Assembly (NCBI RefSeq): GCF_024295805.1
Contig: NZ_JANCLX010000025.1
Location: 1 to 64,000, forward strand
Reading direction: 5' to 3'
DNA: 64,000 nucleotides
Origin: Streptomyces cucumeris
GTDB lineage: Bacteria > Actinomycetota > Actinomycetes > Streptomycetales > Streptomycetaceae
Shown here: positions 1 to 8,228 of the stretch, in pieces
Numbering within the stretch: position 1 is the stretch's first letter
Layout of the letters: each line of letters starts with the position of its first letter
Position numbers and translations under genes: made by a program
Notes under the pieces: model-generated
What the model was told of the DNA's origin: nothing
The model's database searches: none
The model's input: the letters and a program-made list of their open reading frames with translations, nothing else

Positions 1-128
1 GGGCGTTACGGTGGATCACGAGGGCCTCCTGCCATCGGCGTAGATGTCGCAATCCACACCGAGCCAGAAGGCCCTCACCTCGTTCAAGCACCCAGCACGC
101 GTGTCACCAACGTGCCGGGACAGCACAC

Positions 129-606
129 CTAGATCCGTTCAAGGCATATCTCTACGCCCGCTTCACCGAAGCCCAGGGCCAGGTCAGCGGCACCCGGCTG
201 TTCCTGGAGATCCAAGCCCGCGGCTACCGCGGCAGCCGCCAGGTCGTCCGCAAACACCTCGCCGCCCTCCGCGCGCACCGCCGAACCGGTCAGGGCCGAC
301 ATCCCCAGCCCCCGCAAGATCACCTCTTGCATCTTGAGGTCTCGGGAGACGCTCACCGAATGCCAGGACGAGCGGCTCCTTCAAGTCCGGATCGGCTGCC
401 CGGACATCACCCGGGCCTGCGACCTCGCCCGGGCGTTCACCGACATGGTCCGTCACCGGCGCGGATATCTACTGCAGGAGTGGATCCGGCAGGCCGAGCA
501 GGACGCACCGAAGCCCATGAAGGGCTTCGCTGGCTTCCTCCGCCAGGACCTCGACGCGGTGACCGCCGGCCTGACTCTGCCCTGGCCGTCCGGCGGCAAC
601 AACGAA
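129..606 (+). pseudogene. ISL3-family transposase remnant, frameshifted and truncated
   Basis: Two overlapping frames together read as the C-terminal half of an ISL3-type transposase. The first frame (from about 129) gives DPFKAYLYARFTEAQ and an HTH-like stretch ending in VVRKHLAALRA. Near 290-310 the homology moves to another frame, continuing PSPRKITS, CPDITRACDLARAFTDMV and GLTLPWPSGGN. The usual ISL3 continuation after this glycine/serine stretch (catalytic Glu and the conserved Asn-Arg-Ile-Lys tail) is missing, so the copy is broken by a frameshift and a 3' truncation. No flanking terminal repeats were identified. It is a dead mobile-element fragment at the window edge. Confidence 0.72.
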
Positions 607-651
607 CCGCACCGAGCGCGCTGCTCTTGATACCGGACCGGGGCGTTGTCC

Positions 652-1281
652 TCAGTGCCCCCGGGCGATCCACTCGCTGAGGTACGGAGCCTCGGCTTGG
701 ATCGTGGTGGACTCACCGTGGCCGGTCCGGACCGTCGTATCGGGCGGCAGAGCCAGGAGGCGATCACGGATGGAGCGGATGATGGTGGGGAAGTGGGAGT
801 ACGACCGTCCGGTGGCGCCGGGCCCGCCCTTGAAAAGGGTGTCACCGGTGAACACCGTCTCCAGGGTCGGCGCGTGAAGGGAGATTGCTCCAGGCGTGTG
901 GCCGGGGGTGTGGAGCGCCGTCAGTTCGGTCCCCGCGATGGAGATTCGGCGCATGTCTGAGAGGTAGCCGTCGGGGTTGCGGTCGGGGAAGACGTGGTTC
1001 CACAAGAGGCGATCATCGAGGTGAAGCAGGATCGGTGCACCGGTTGTGTCAGCGAGGGCCGGAGCTGCGGAGATGTGGTCGTCATGGCCGTGCGTACACA
1101 CGATGGCCCGCAGGTGCCGGTCGCCGACGGCGTTTGAGATGACGTCAGCGTCATGAGCGGCGTCGATGACGATCACCTCGTGGTCGTCGCCGATGATCCA
1201 GACGTTGTTGTCGACGTCCCAGGTGCCGCCGTCCAGCGAGAACGTACCCGAAGTGACGAGGTGTTCGATGCGGGCGGCCAT
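652..1281 (-). CDS. MBL-fold metallo-hydrolase linked to mycothiol-dependent dehydrogenase
   Basis: 209-aa metallo-beta-lactamase-fold hydrolase. The metal motif THGHDDH (His64, His66, Asp68, His69) is intact, followed by the HTPGHTPG turn near residues 119-126 and GDTLF with the bridging Asp near 147. Its start codon shares one base with the stop of the upstream dehydrogenase gene (TGATG), so the two are translationally coupled. A gene of this type follows the mycothiol-dependent formaldehyde dehydrogenase/S-nitrosomycothiol reductase in many actinobacteria. By analogy with glyoxalase-II-like and S-formylglutathione hydrolases it probably hydrolyses the S-formyl-mycothiol product, but the substrate is inferred from context only. 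Cytosolic, no signal peptide. Confidence 0.88.
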   Translation of the reverse strand: MAARIEHLVTSGTFSLDGGTWDVDNNVWIIGDDHEVIVIDAAHDADVISNAVGDRHLRAIVCTHGHDDHISAAPALADTTGAPILLHLDDRLLWNHVFPDRNPDGYLSDMRRISIAGTELTALHTPGHTPGAISLHAPTLETVFTGDTLFKGGPGATGRSYSHFPTIIRSIRDRLLALPPDTTVRTGHGESTTIQAEAPYLSEWIARGH

Positions 1282-2366
1282 CAGAGCACCACCACCGAGC
1301 GCAGTACGTCGCCGCCGTGCATCCGCTCGAAGGCCTTCTCGACCTCGTCCAGGGCGATGGTCTCGGTGACGAAGGCGTCCAGGTTCAGACGGCCCTGCAG
1401 ATAGAGGTCGATGAGCATCGGGAAGTCGCGGGAGGGCAGGCAGTCGCCGTACCAGGACGACTTCAGCGATCCGCCGCGCCCGAACACGTCCAGGAGCGGC
1501 AGCTCCAGCTTCATCTCCGGGGTCGGCACACCGACCAGGACGACCGTGCCGGCGAGGTCGCGGGCGTAGAAGGCCTGCTTGTACGTCTCCGGGCGGCCGA
1601 CCGCCTCGATGACGACGTCGGCGCCGTGGCCGCCGGTCAGTTCGCGGATCCCCTCGACGGGGTCGGACTCCTTGGAGTTGACGGTGTGGGTCGCGCCCAG
1701 CTTGCGGGCGGTCTCCAGCTTCCGGTCGTCCAGGTCCACCGCGATGATCTTCGAGGCGCCGGCCAGGTTCGACCCGACGATCGCGGCGTCGCCGACGCCA
1801 CCGCAGCCGATGACCGCCACGCTGTCACCGCGGCCGACATTGCCGGTGTTGATCGCGGCACCGATGCCCGCCATCACGCCACAGCCCAGCAGGCCGGCGG
1901 CGGCGGCTGACGCGGACCGGTCGACCTTGGTGCACTGCCCCGCCGCGACCAGCGTCTTCTCCGCGAACGCGCCGATGCCCAGCGCCGGGGACAGCTCCGT
2001 GCCGTCCTCCAGGGTCATCTTCTGCTTGGCGTTGTGGGTGTTGAAGCAGTACCAGGGGCGTCCGCGCAGACAGGCCCGGCACTGGCCGCATACAGCACGC
2101 CAGTTCAGAATGACGAAGTCACCGGGGACCACGTCGGTCACGCCCTCGCCCACCGACTCGACCACGCCGGCCGCCTCGTGCCCGAGCAGGAACGGGAAGT
2201 CGTCGTTGATGCCGCCCTGGCGGTAATGGAGGTCGGTGTGGCAGACCCCGCAGGCTTGGATCTTGACCACTGCCTCGCCCGGTCCCGGGTCGGGGATCAC
2301 GATCGTCTCGATGGCGACGGGCGCGCCCTTCGAGTGTGCGACGACACCTTGTACGTGCTGGGACAT
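1281..2366 (-). CDS. mscR: S-(hydroxymethyl)mycothiol dehydrogenase / S-nitrosomycothiol reductase
   Basis: Zinc-dependent medium-chain dehydrogenase of about 361 aa. Visible features are the catalytic zinc loop CGVCHTDLHY, GHEAAGVVESVGEG, the structural-zinc cysteines CGQCRACLRGRPWYC, and the nucleotide-binding turn GCGGVGDAAIVG. The family oxidises the formaldehyde-mycothiol adduct to formyl-mycothiol with NAD and also reduces S-nitrosomycothiol. I chose the ATG at 2366 (MSQHVQG) because AAGG lies 9 bases upstream; an in-frame GTG at 2375 is the alternative. It is coupled to the MBL-fold gene downstream, the usual actinobacterial pairing. The family identity is firm; the mycothiol assignment rests on the pairing and on actinobacterial thiol chemistry. 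Confidence 0.87.
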   Translation of the reverse strand: MSQHVQGVVAHSKGAPVAIETIVIPDPGPGEAVVKIQACGVCHTDLHYRQGGINDDFPFLLGHEAAGVVESVGEGVTDVVPGDFVILNWRAVCGQCRACLRGRPWYCFNTHNAKQKMTLEDGTELSPALGIGAFAEKTLVAAGQCTKVDRSASAAAAGLLGCGVMAGIGAAINTGNVGRGDSVAVIGCGGVGDAAIVGSNLAGASKIIAVDLDDRKLETARKLGATHTVNSKESDPVEGIRELTGGHGADVVIEAVGRPETYKQAFYARDLAGTVVLVGVPTPEMKLELPLLDVFGRGGSLKSSWYGDCLPSRDFPMLIDLYLQGRLNLDAFVTETIALDEVEKAFERMHGGDVLRSVVVL

Positions 2367-2471
2367 TCCGATCACCTTGTTCTATTCGCTGAATGGGATG
2401 GGTGGGCGGGTGCAGCAGGCACCGCCTGCCGGCCCACGCACGGGGGGTTTCGAGGGCGCGCGTCGTCGGGT

Positions 2472-3254
2472 TCAGCCGGTGACGCGGCGAGCGGGTTCGT
2501 TCAGGCGGACTGGACCTGGCCGGCCCGGTCGTCGGACTGCTGCTTGTGTGTGGCCCTCAGGGGGACAGACCGCCAGTGATCCGCCGGCTGTATCGGTACT
2601 GATCCGAGTCTGTGCGCGACAAGTGGCCAGCCCCCATTGCTGGTCGACGACCAAGTCCAGTCCTTGTTCGAGGAAAACGGGCTTGAGTCGGCTGATGCGT
2701 GCCCTGAGTGCGCGCAGGGTCATGGGCAGGGCGGGGGTCCCCAGGAGCAGCCTCAGGTCGTGGCAGCAGACGACGGCACGTGCCCTGGCGAGGACGTCGA
2801 ACAGCAGTCTCTGGCTTGTTGTCCCGCTCGGGCATGCGGGGGCCGAGGAGGGCAGCGTGCAGCGTCTGAGGTCCGCGTGGATGCGCCAGACCAGCTCGAC
2901 CAGCGGCGCCTGCGGATCCAGGACGTCGCAGGCGCCCGCGTTCAACGCCGCCACGGTATTGGTCCTGTCCCGGCTCAGGAGGGCCACCGGGGCGGTGAGG
3001 GATGTCGCGCGTACCAGCCGGGTTAGGACGTCGACCTCGGTGGCGGGCGCATTGAGCAGGATCATTGGCGGCCTTTGCTGCAGGATTGCAGCGAAGGCGT
3101 GTTCGGTTCCCCAGCGCAGGGCGCCGCTGGGGGTCAGGCCGCTCAGGTCCGGACGGACTGCCCATGTCGACGGCCCGTCGATCGACAACATCAGCGGTGG
3201 CCTGGGGAGGGCCCGCGAGACGGCCGGGGTGCGCACGGTCGTGGGAGGTTCCAT
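2472..3254 (-). CDS. Transcriptional regulator with degenerate receiver-like and winged-helix-like domains
   Basis: 260-aa protein with no confident family name. Residues about 55-125 look like the second half of a response-regulator receiver: a PVALLSRD strand, then AALNAGACDVLDPQAPLVE, which resembles the alpha4-beta5-alpha5 region. I do not see the acidic pocket or phospho-acceptor Asp, so phosphorylation is unlikely. Residues about 160-215 (PMTLRALRARISRLKPVF, then LDLVVDQQWGLATC) resemble an OmpR-type winged helix with its C-terminal hairpin. The Arg/Pro-rich tail looks unstructured. It lies between the mycothiol dehydrogenase and the amino-acid dehydrogenase, on the same strand as the tyrosine catabolic genes, and may regulate either set. 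Confidence 0.6.
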   Translation of the reverse strand: MEPPTTVRTPAVSRALPRPPLMLSIDGPSTWAVRPDLSGLTPSGALRWGTEHAFAAILQQRPPMILLNAPATEVDVLTRLVRATSLTAPVALLSRDRTNTVAALNAGACDVLDPQAPLVELVWRIHADLRRCTLPSSAPACPSGTTSQRLLFDVLARARAVVCCHDLRLLLGTPALPMTLRALRARISRLKPVFLEQGLDLVVDQQWGLATCRAQTRISTDTAGGSLAVCPPEGHTQAAVRRPGRPGPVRLNEPARRVTG

Positions 3255-3317
3255 GCCTGGTGCCTCACGTACTGGGATTTCGTCGTGGCTGAGTTCCTGG
3301 GTCGGCGGGCGCCTGGC

Positions 3318-4544
3318 TCACAGGAGCTGGTTGAGGGCGATCTCGAAGGCGGTGCCGGCGACTCGGACGCGTGCCTGTGAGCGTGCGTGGCACTGACGCA
3401 GTGCGGTGGCGATCGTGGATGACACGTCGTTGAAAATCGCCTCGTCGGTGATCTCGAGGTCGTTCTGCATCAGAAGGGCGAAGGTGCGGGCCATGCCGCA
3501 GTTCGCGATGAAGTCCGGAATGACGGCGACGCTGTGGTCCGCGTGTTCGTAGACCGGTCCGTAGAAGATCTCCGCGTCGGCGAAGGGCACGTTGGCGCCG
3601 CTGGCGATGACTTCCAGGCCGTGAGCGGTCAGACGATCGACCTGCTCCTGGTCGACCAGGCGTGAGGCGGCGCACGGCAGGAAGATCTCCGCGCCCGTGT
3701 CCCAGATAGTTGTGTTGATTTCACCGAAGGGCACGAGGCCGTCGGCTCGCAGCGTGTTGCCGTCTCTGGCCAGGAACAGTTCGCGGATCTCGGAGAAGCT
3801 ATATCCGTCGGGGTTGACCAGCCCGCCGTTGCGGTCGATCACGCCGACCACGCGCGCGCCCTGTTGCGTCGCGTAGTAGGCGGCGGCGGCCCCGACATTG
3901 CCCCAGCCCTGGACGATGACGCGCTTGTCTGTGATGTCACCGCCGTAGGTGGCGTAGTAGTGCCGCACGGACTCTGCCACGCCCCAGCCTGTGACGAGGT
4001 CGGCCACGGTGTACCTGCGCTGCGCGTCGGGGGTGAAACGCGGGTCCTCGACGGCTTTGGACACGCCCTCGCGGAGCTGGCCGACGCGCTGGATGAGTTC
4101 TCGTGTGCCTCCTCCGAAATGGCCGTTGACCACTCCTTCCTGCGGATGCCACAGTCCGTGGCTTTCTGTGATCGGTACGACATCCTGCATCTCGTCGACG
4201 TTCAGGTCACCGCCGGTGCCGTAGTACTCCTTCAGCAGCGGGGTGACCGCCTTGTACCAGCGGCGCAGCACGTCATGCTTGCGGGGGTCCGAAGGATCGA
4301 AGTCGATACCGGACTTCGCTCCGCCGATCGGCGGTCCCGCCACGGTGAACTTGATCTCCATCGTCTTCGCCAGGGATTCGACCTCGCGACGGTCCAGTCC
4401 CTGGCGCATACGCGTTCCGCCTCCGGCGGCGCCACCGCGCAGAGAGTTGATCACGACCCACCCCTTGGCGGGCGTCTCGGAGTCGTTCCACTCGAAGACT
4501 ATCTCTGGTGCTTCGTTTTCGAATTGGGCAAGCAGGCTTTTCAT
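3318..4544 (-). CDS. Glu/Leu/Phe/Val-type amino-acid dehydrogenase
   Basis: 408-aa NAD(P)-dependent amino-acid dehydrogenase. The N-terminal dimerisation/catalytic domain has GGAAGGGTRMRQGLD and GPPIGGAKSGIDFD, which carries the catalytic lysine. The C-terminal Rossmann domain has VQGWGNVGAAAAYY and ends with the family's CAASRLVD and ASGANVPF segments. The enzyme deaminates an L-amino acid to a 2-oxo acid plus ammonia. Beside an hppD-hmgA-fahA set, an aromatic amino acid is the most natural substrate, because deaminated tyrosine is 4-hydroxyphenylpyruvate, the HppD substrate. This is an inference from neighbours; glutamate or a branched-chain amino acid cannot be excluded. AGAGGAA precedes the ATG at good spacing. 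Confidence 0.85.
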   Translation of the reverse strand: MKSLLAQFENEAPEIVFEWNDSETPAKGWVVINSLRGGAAGGGTRMRQGLDRREVESLAKTMEIKFTVAGPPIGGAKSGIDFDPSDPRKHDVLRRWYKAVTPLLKEYYGTGGDLNVDEMQDVVPITESHGLWHPQEGVVNGHFGGGTRELIQRVGQLREGVSKAVEDPRFTPDAQRRYTVADLVTGWGVAESVRHYYATYGGDITDKRVIVQGWGNVGAAAAYYATQQGARVVGVIDRNGGLVNPDGYSFSEIRELFLARDGNTLRADGLVPFGEINTTIWDTGAEIFLPCAASRLVDQEQVDRLTAHGLEVIASGANVPFADAEIFYGPVYEHADHSVAVIPDFIANCGMARTFALLMQNDLEITDEAIFNDVSSTIATALRQCHARSQARVRVAGTAFEIALNQLL

Positions 4545-4614
4545 GATTCCTCTTCAAAGGGCAAGCAAAGAAGGCAAAGGGGAAAGGGGCCTGGGGGCGT
4601 GCTCCCGGGCAGAG

Positions 4615-5259
4615 TCAGCCGAGGCAGACGGCGAAGTCCGGTTCCGTCAGGGTCCGGACCTCGTCGACCGTGACACCGGGGGCGAGTTCGCGCAGGACGA
4701 GCCCGGAGGCGGTGACGTCGAGGACGCAGAGATCGGTGATGATCCGTTGGACGACGCGGCGGCCGGTCAGCGGCAGGGAGCACTCCCGGACGACCTTGTG
4801 GGCGCCGCCCTTGGAGGTGTGCTCCATGAGCACGATGACCTTTTTGGCTCCGTGGACGAGGTCCATGGCCCCGCCCATGCCCTTGACCATCTTGCCGGGG
4901 ATCACCCAGTTGGCGATGTCGCCGTCGGCGGAGACCTGCATGGCGCCGAGGATCGCCGTGTCGACCTTGCCGCCGCGGATCATCCCGAAGGACGTCGCCG
5001 AATCGAAGAAGGAGGCGCCCCGGCGCACACTGACGGTCTCCTTGCCGGCGTTGATCAGGTCGGGGTCCTCGTCTCCCTCGTACGGGTAGGCGCCGACGCC
5101 CAGGATGCCGTTCTCCGAGTGCAGCACGATCTCGATGTCTTCGGCGATGTGATTCGGTACGAGTGTGGGCAGGCCGATGCCCAGGTTGACGTAGGCGCCG
5201 TCACTGAGTTCCCGGGCGGCACGGGCGGCCATCTGCTCTCGGGTCAAGGTCACGGTCAC
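4615..5259 (-). CDS. scoB: Succinyl-CoA:3-ketoacid CoA-transferase subunit B
   Basis: 214-aa beta subunit of a 3-oxoacid CoA-transferase. It has VNLGIGLPTLVPN near the N-terminus and the SENGILGVG segment, whose glutamate forms the acyl-CoA thioester intermediate. Together with ScoA it moves CoA from succinyl-CoA to acetoacetate, the second product of fumarylacetoacetase, so the ketoacid enters central metabolism. The GTG start overlaps the scoA stop by four bases (GTGA), which indicates translational coupling. It is the last gene of the hmgA-orf-fahA-scoA-scoB run. A 3-oxoadipate CoA-transferase is the nearest alternative, made unlikely by the homogentisate-pathway neighbours. Confidence 0.9.
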   Translation of the reverse strand: MTVTLTREQMAARAARELSDGAYVNLGIGLPTLVPNHIAEDIEIVLHSENGILGVGAYPYEGDEDPDLINAGKETVSVRRGASFFDSATSFGMIRGGKVDTAILGAMQVSADGDIANWVIPGKMVKGMGGAMDLVHGAKKVIVLMEHTSKGGAHKVVRECSLPLTGRRVVQRIITDLCVLDVTASGLVLRELAPGVTVDEVRTLTEPDFAVCLG

Positions 5260-6080
5260 GGTCTCCTGTCCTGTGGGGCGTTGCCCGCCGCGGACAGCCC
5301 GTCCGCGGCCGGGCGCTGCCTGTTGGTGCGGCGCTCGATGCGTTTGTCTCCGGCCTGTTCGGGTGTGAGGGGCAGGACGCGATGGACGTAGATGCCGGGG
5401 AGGTGGATCGCGTCCGGGGCCAGTTCACCGGGCTCCACCAGATGCTCGACCTCGGCGATGGTGACGCGTCCGGCCATGGCACACAGGGGGTTGAAGTTCC
5501 GGGAGCTGCGGCGGAACACGAGGTTGCCGTGGCGGTCGCCCTTCCAGGCCCGGACGAGGCCGAAGTCGGCGACGATGGCTTCCTCCAGCACGTAGCTGCG
5601 GGTGTTCCCCCCGATGTGGAAGTCCCTGGTCTCCTTGGGCGGGGAGGCCACGGCGACGCTGCCGTCGGGGTGGTAGCGCCACGGCAGGCCGCCGTCGGCG
5701 ACCTGCGTTCCGGTGCCGGTGAGGGTGTAGAAGCCGGGGATGCCCGCGCCGCCAGCCCGCAGCCGTTCCGCGAGGGTGCCCTGCGGGGTGAGCTCGACCT
5801 CCAGCTCGCCAGCCAGGTACTGCCGTGCGAACTCCTTGTTCTCTCCCACGTACGAAGCGACGACCCTGCGGATGCGGCGGTCACGGAGCAGAATCCCCAG
5901 GCCCCAGTCGTCCACACCGCAGTTGTTGGAGGCGATCTCCAGATCGCCCACACCCGCCTCGTGCAGGGCGTGGATCAGTGCGCTGGGGATTCCGCAGAGT
6001 CCGAATCCGCCCACCGCCAAGGACGCCCGGTGGCCGATCCCTGCGATGGCTTCACCGGCGGAGGAAACAACCTTGTCCAC
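5256..6080 (-). CDS. scoA: Succinyl-CoA:3-ketoacid CoA-transferase subunit A
   Basis: 274-aa alpha subunit with the hallmark glycine-rich GGFGLCGIPSALI near residues 23-35 and IASNNCGVDDWGLG, ending in a PITPEQ-like VLPLTPEQAGDKRIE. The last 20 or so residues are basic and low in complexity, making the protein slightly longer than the usual 250 or so aa. The GTG start at 6080 shares one base with the fahA TAG stop. It works with ScoB in acetoacetate activation after tyrosine cleavage. Gene order and overlaps imply one transcript with hmgA and fahA. Confidence 0.9.
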   Translation of the reverse strand: MDKVVSSAGEAIAGIGHRASLAVGGFGLCGIPSALIHALHEAGVGDLEIASNNCGVDDWGLGILLRDRRIRRVVASYVGENKEFARQYLAGELEVELTPQGTLAERLRAGGAGIPGFYTLTGTGTQVADGGLPWRYHPDGSVAVASPPKETRDFHIGGNTRSYVLEEAIVADFGLVRAWKGDRHGNLVFRRSSRNFNPLCAMAGRVTIAEVEHLVEPGELAPDAIHLPGIYVHRVLPLTPEQAGDKRIERRTNRQRPAADGLSAAGNAPQDRRP

Positions 6081-7360
6081 TATCGGGTCCCTTCATGGGC
6101 GGATGGTGCCCCTGACGGGGCGGGCGGTTCCGGCGTGGGCAGCACGGTGCCTCTGACCTCGCCCAGGCCGACGCGGGTGCCGGCCGGGCCGGGAGCGGTG
6201 GCGGTGATGACCACCTCGTCGCCGTCCTCCAGAAAGGTGCGGCGGCCTCCGGGCACGGTCAGGGGTTCGAGACCGTTCCACGTCAGCTCGATGAGGGAAC
6301 CGCGGCTGTCCTTGGTGGGGCCGCTGATGGTGCCCGAAGCGAAGAGGTCCCCGGTGCGCAGTCGGGCGCCGTTGACCGTCATGTGGGCGAGCTGCTGCGC
6401 TGCGGTCCAGTACATCTGGGCGAAACCCGGCTCACTGATAGTGGTCCCGTTGAGAGCGACCTCCAGCCGTACGTCCAGGCCCCAGGCGGCCTCCTGGCTG
6501 TCGTCGAGGTAGGGGACCGGTTTCGGATCCCGGGGCGGGGGAGCGACGCGTGCCGACCGGAGAGCGGACAGCGGGACGACCCAGGGCGAGACGGACGTGG
6601 CGAAGGACTTGCCGAGGAACGGCCCGAGCGGGACGTACTCCCAGGCCTGAAGGTCGCGTGCCGACCAGTCGTTGACCAGGCACACTCCGAAGACGTGGCT
6701 GTCGAAGTCGTCGAGGGCGACGGTCTCCCCCATGGCGGTCGGCACGCCGACGACGAAGCCGAGTTCCGCTTCGATGTCCAGCCGTAGGCTGGGCCCGACG
6801 GTGACGTCCCCCGCCGCGGAGCGCCGCTGCCCTCGGGGGCGGATCACCGGGGTGCCGGACACCACGACGGTCCCGGCCCGGCCGTGATAGCCGATCGGCA
6901 TGTGCTTCCAGTTCGGCGTCAGGGGTTCCGAACCGGGCCGGAACATCCTGCCCAGATTCGCGGCATGGTGCTCGGAGGCGTAGAAGTCGGCGTAGTCCGC
7001 GACCGTGAACGGCAGCAGCATCGACACGTCGTGGGCGGACAGCAGGAACGGGGATACGGATTCCTGGTACGAGGCGTCGCAGAGCCACTCGGTGAGTGCG
7101 GTTCGGACGTGGCTCCAGGTCGCCGGGCCGGCCGCGAGGAACCGGTCGAGTGAGCCCGCGGCGAAGAGGTCCTCGTCCGTGACAGCCAGCATCCTCCAGG
7201 CCGCCGTCACATCCAGAATGTGGTCCCCGATCGCTACACCGACGTGCGGCAGGCTGTCAGGTCCGGTGAACGAGCCGTAGGGCAGGGTCTGCGGTCCGAA
7301 GGGGTGGTCCGGGCGCATGGGCACCCATGAGCGGCTTGGTGTGGGCGGGCGGGTCGGCAT
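6080..7360 (-). CDS. fahA: Fumarylacetoacetase
   Basis: 426-aa fumarylacetoacetate hydrolase, the terminal enzyme of tyrosine degradation, which cleaves fumarylacetoacetate to fumarate and acetoacetate. Family segments seen are YADFYASEHHAANLGRMFRP (metal Asp and catalytic His), IEAELGFVVG (metal Glu), CLVNDWSARDLQAWE and GPFLGKSF (metal Asp and active-site Lys), and SGTISGP near the C-terminus. The ATG at 7360 lies one base after the TGA of the preceding gene (TGACATG), which supports this start over the internal Met at MRPDHPFG. Its neighbours hmgA, scoA and scoB supply its substrate and use its product. Cytosolic. Confidence 0.95.
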   Translation of the reverse strand: MPTRPPTPSRSWVPMRPDHPFGPQTLPYGSFTGPDSLPHVGVAIGDHILDVTAAWRMLAVTDEDLFAAGSLDRFLAAGPATWSHVRTALTEWLCDASYQESVSPFLLSAHDVSMLLPFTVADYADFYASEHHAANLGRMFRPGSEPLTPNWKHMPIGYHGRAGTVVVSGTPVIRPRGQRRSAAGDVTVGPSLRLDIEAELGFVVGVPTAMGETVALDDFDSHVFGVCLVNDWSARDLQAWEYVPLGPFLGKSFATSVSPWVVPLSALRSARVAPPPRDPKPVPYLDDSQEAAWGLDVRLEVALNGTTISEPGFAQMYWTAAQQLAHMTVNGARLRTGDLFASGTISGPTKDSRGSLIELTWNGLEPLTVPGGRRTFLEDGDEVVITATAPGPAGTRVGLGEVRGTVLPTPEPPAPSGAPSAHEGTR

Positions 7361-7361
7361 G

Positions 7362-8228
7362 TCAGTCCTTTCCGATCAGTGTCAGAGCCCCGAGGCCGGT
7401 CATGGGTTCGTCGATGCTGCAGGTGCCGAAGGAGGTGAACCAGGTGCGTGCGGCGGCGAGGCGGGCCGGTGTGCAGGCGGCTCGAACCCTGTCGGCTGTT
7501 CTGTCGGCCAGTACGCGGGCGACGGTGTGTTCGTCCGCGCCGTCACCGGCCGCGGCGGTGGCCGCGAGCGCGTTGAGGAAGCCGTGATGCTCGAACCCGG
7601 TGGCGGCGCCGGTGTGGCGGATGGCCTGGTGCAGGCCCGCGGTGAGCTTGAAGGGAACTCCCGCCCGAACGGCCTGCACCAGACCCTTGGCCAGGGCCGT
7701 CTCGTTGGGGAAGGCCCCTGGCTCGGTACCTCCCGTACGGAACTTGACGCGCCACCCGGCCTCGGCTGCCATCCGCACGTCCGCGGGCACTTCCTCACCA
7801 AGGGTCACCTCGGCGTAGACGGTCGCTGTGCGGGGCAGCGCGGCGGCGAAGTACGCCGGACCGTAGCCCGAGTGCGCGGGTTCCAGCAGGAACTCCACCG
7901 CCTCCAGCTGGACTCGCGGATGGGCCCGTACGGCGGCCAGCGTCTCGGGCAGCGCCTCCCACTCCCGCACCACCAGCGACAACGCCAACATGGGACCCGG
8001 CACAGCGAGTCTGTCAGCCAGTTCGCGCCACCGGCGGTCGGTGCAGACGAAGGGCCCCACCATGGGGCCGTACCAGGCTGTCCGGTGCTCGAAGTGACGC
8101 GCGACGGCCGTGGTCATGGGGGCGTTTCCGGGTGGGAACAGCGCCGCGTCGTCGAAGAGTCCGCGGAAATGTCCCGGCACAGGCTCCTGCGCGGGAGCCA
8201 GGTGTGCGGGGGTGGACGAGGGCGTCAT
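7362..8228 (-). CDS. Protein of unknown function between hmgA and fahA (candidate maleylacetoacetate isomerase)
   Basis: 288-aa protein I cannot assign to a named family. It opens with HFRGLFDDAALFPPGN, has alternating strands and helices (for example VQLEAVEFLLEPAH, TVYAEVTLGEEVPADV, WRVKFRTGGTEPGAFP, VPFKLTAGLHQAIRH) that suggest an alpha/beta barrel-like fold, and a C-terminal helical part. No signal peptide or membrane segment is seen. Its start overlaps the hmgA stop by four bases (ATGA) and its stop is one base from fahA, so it is co-translated between the enzymes that make maleylacetoacetate and use fumarylacetoacetate. A recognisable glutathione-type maleylacetoacetate isomerase is missing here, so a role in that isomerisation is an attractive but unproven inference. 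Confidence 0.8.
   Translation of the reverse strand: MTPSSTPAHLAPAQEPVPGHFRGLFDDAALFPPGNAPMTTAVARHFEHRTAWYGPMVGPFVCTDRRWRELADRLAVPGPMLALSLVVREWEALPETLAAVRAHPRVQLEAVEFLLEPAHSGYGPAYFAAALPRTATVYAEVTLGEEVPADVRMAAEAGWRVKFRTGGTEPGAFPNETALAKGLVQAVRAGVPFKLTAGLHQAIRHTGAATGFEHHGFLNALAATAAAGDGADEHTVARVLADRTADRVRAACTPARLAAARTWFTSFGTCSIDEPMTGLGALTLIGKD

Noticed and set aside
5382..6512. 376-aa plus-strand open frame
   Set aside because: Antisense shadow of scoA and fahA, which have clear catalytic motifs.
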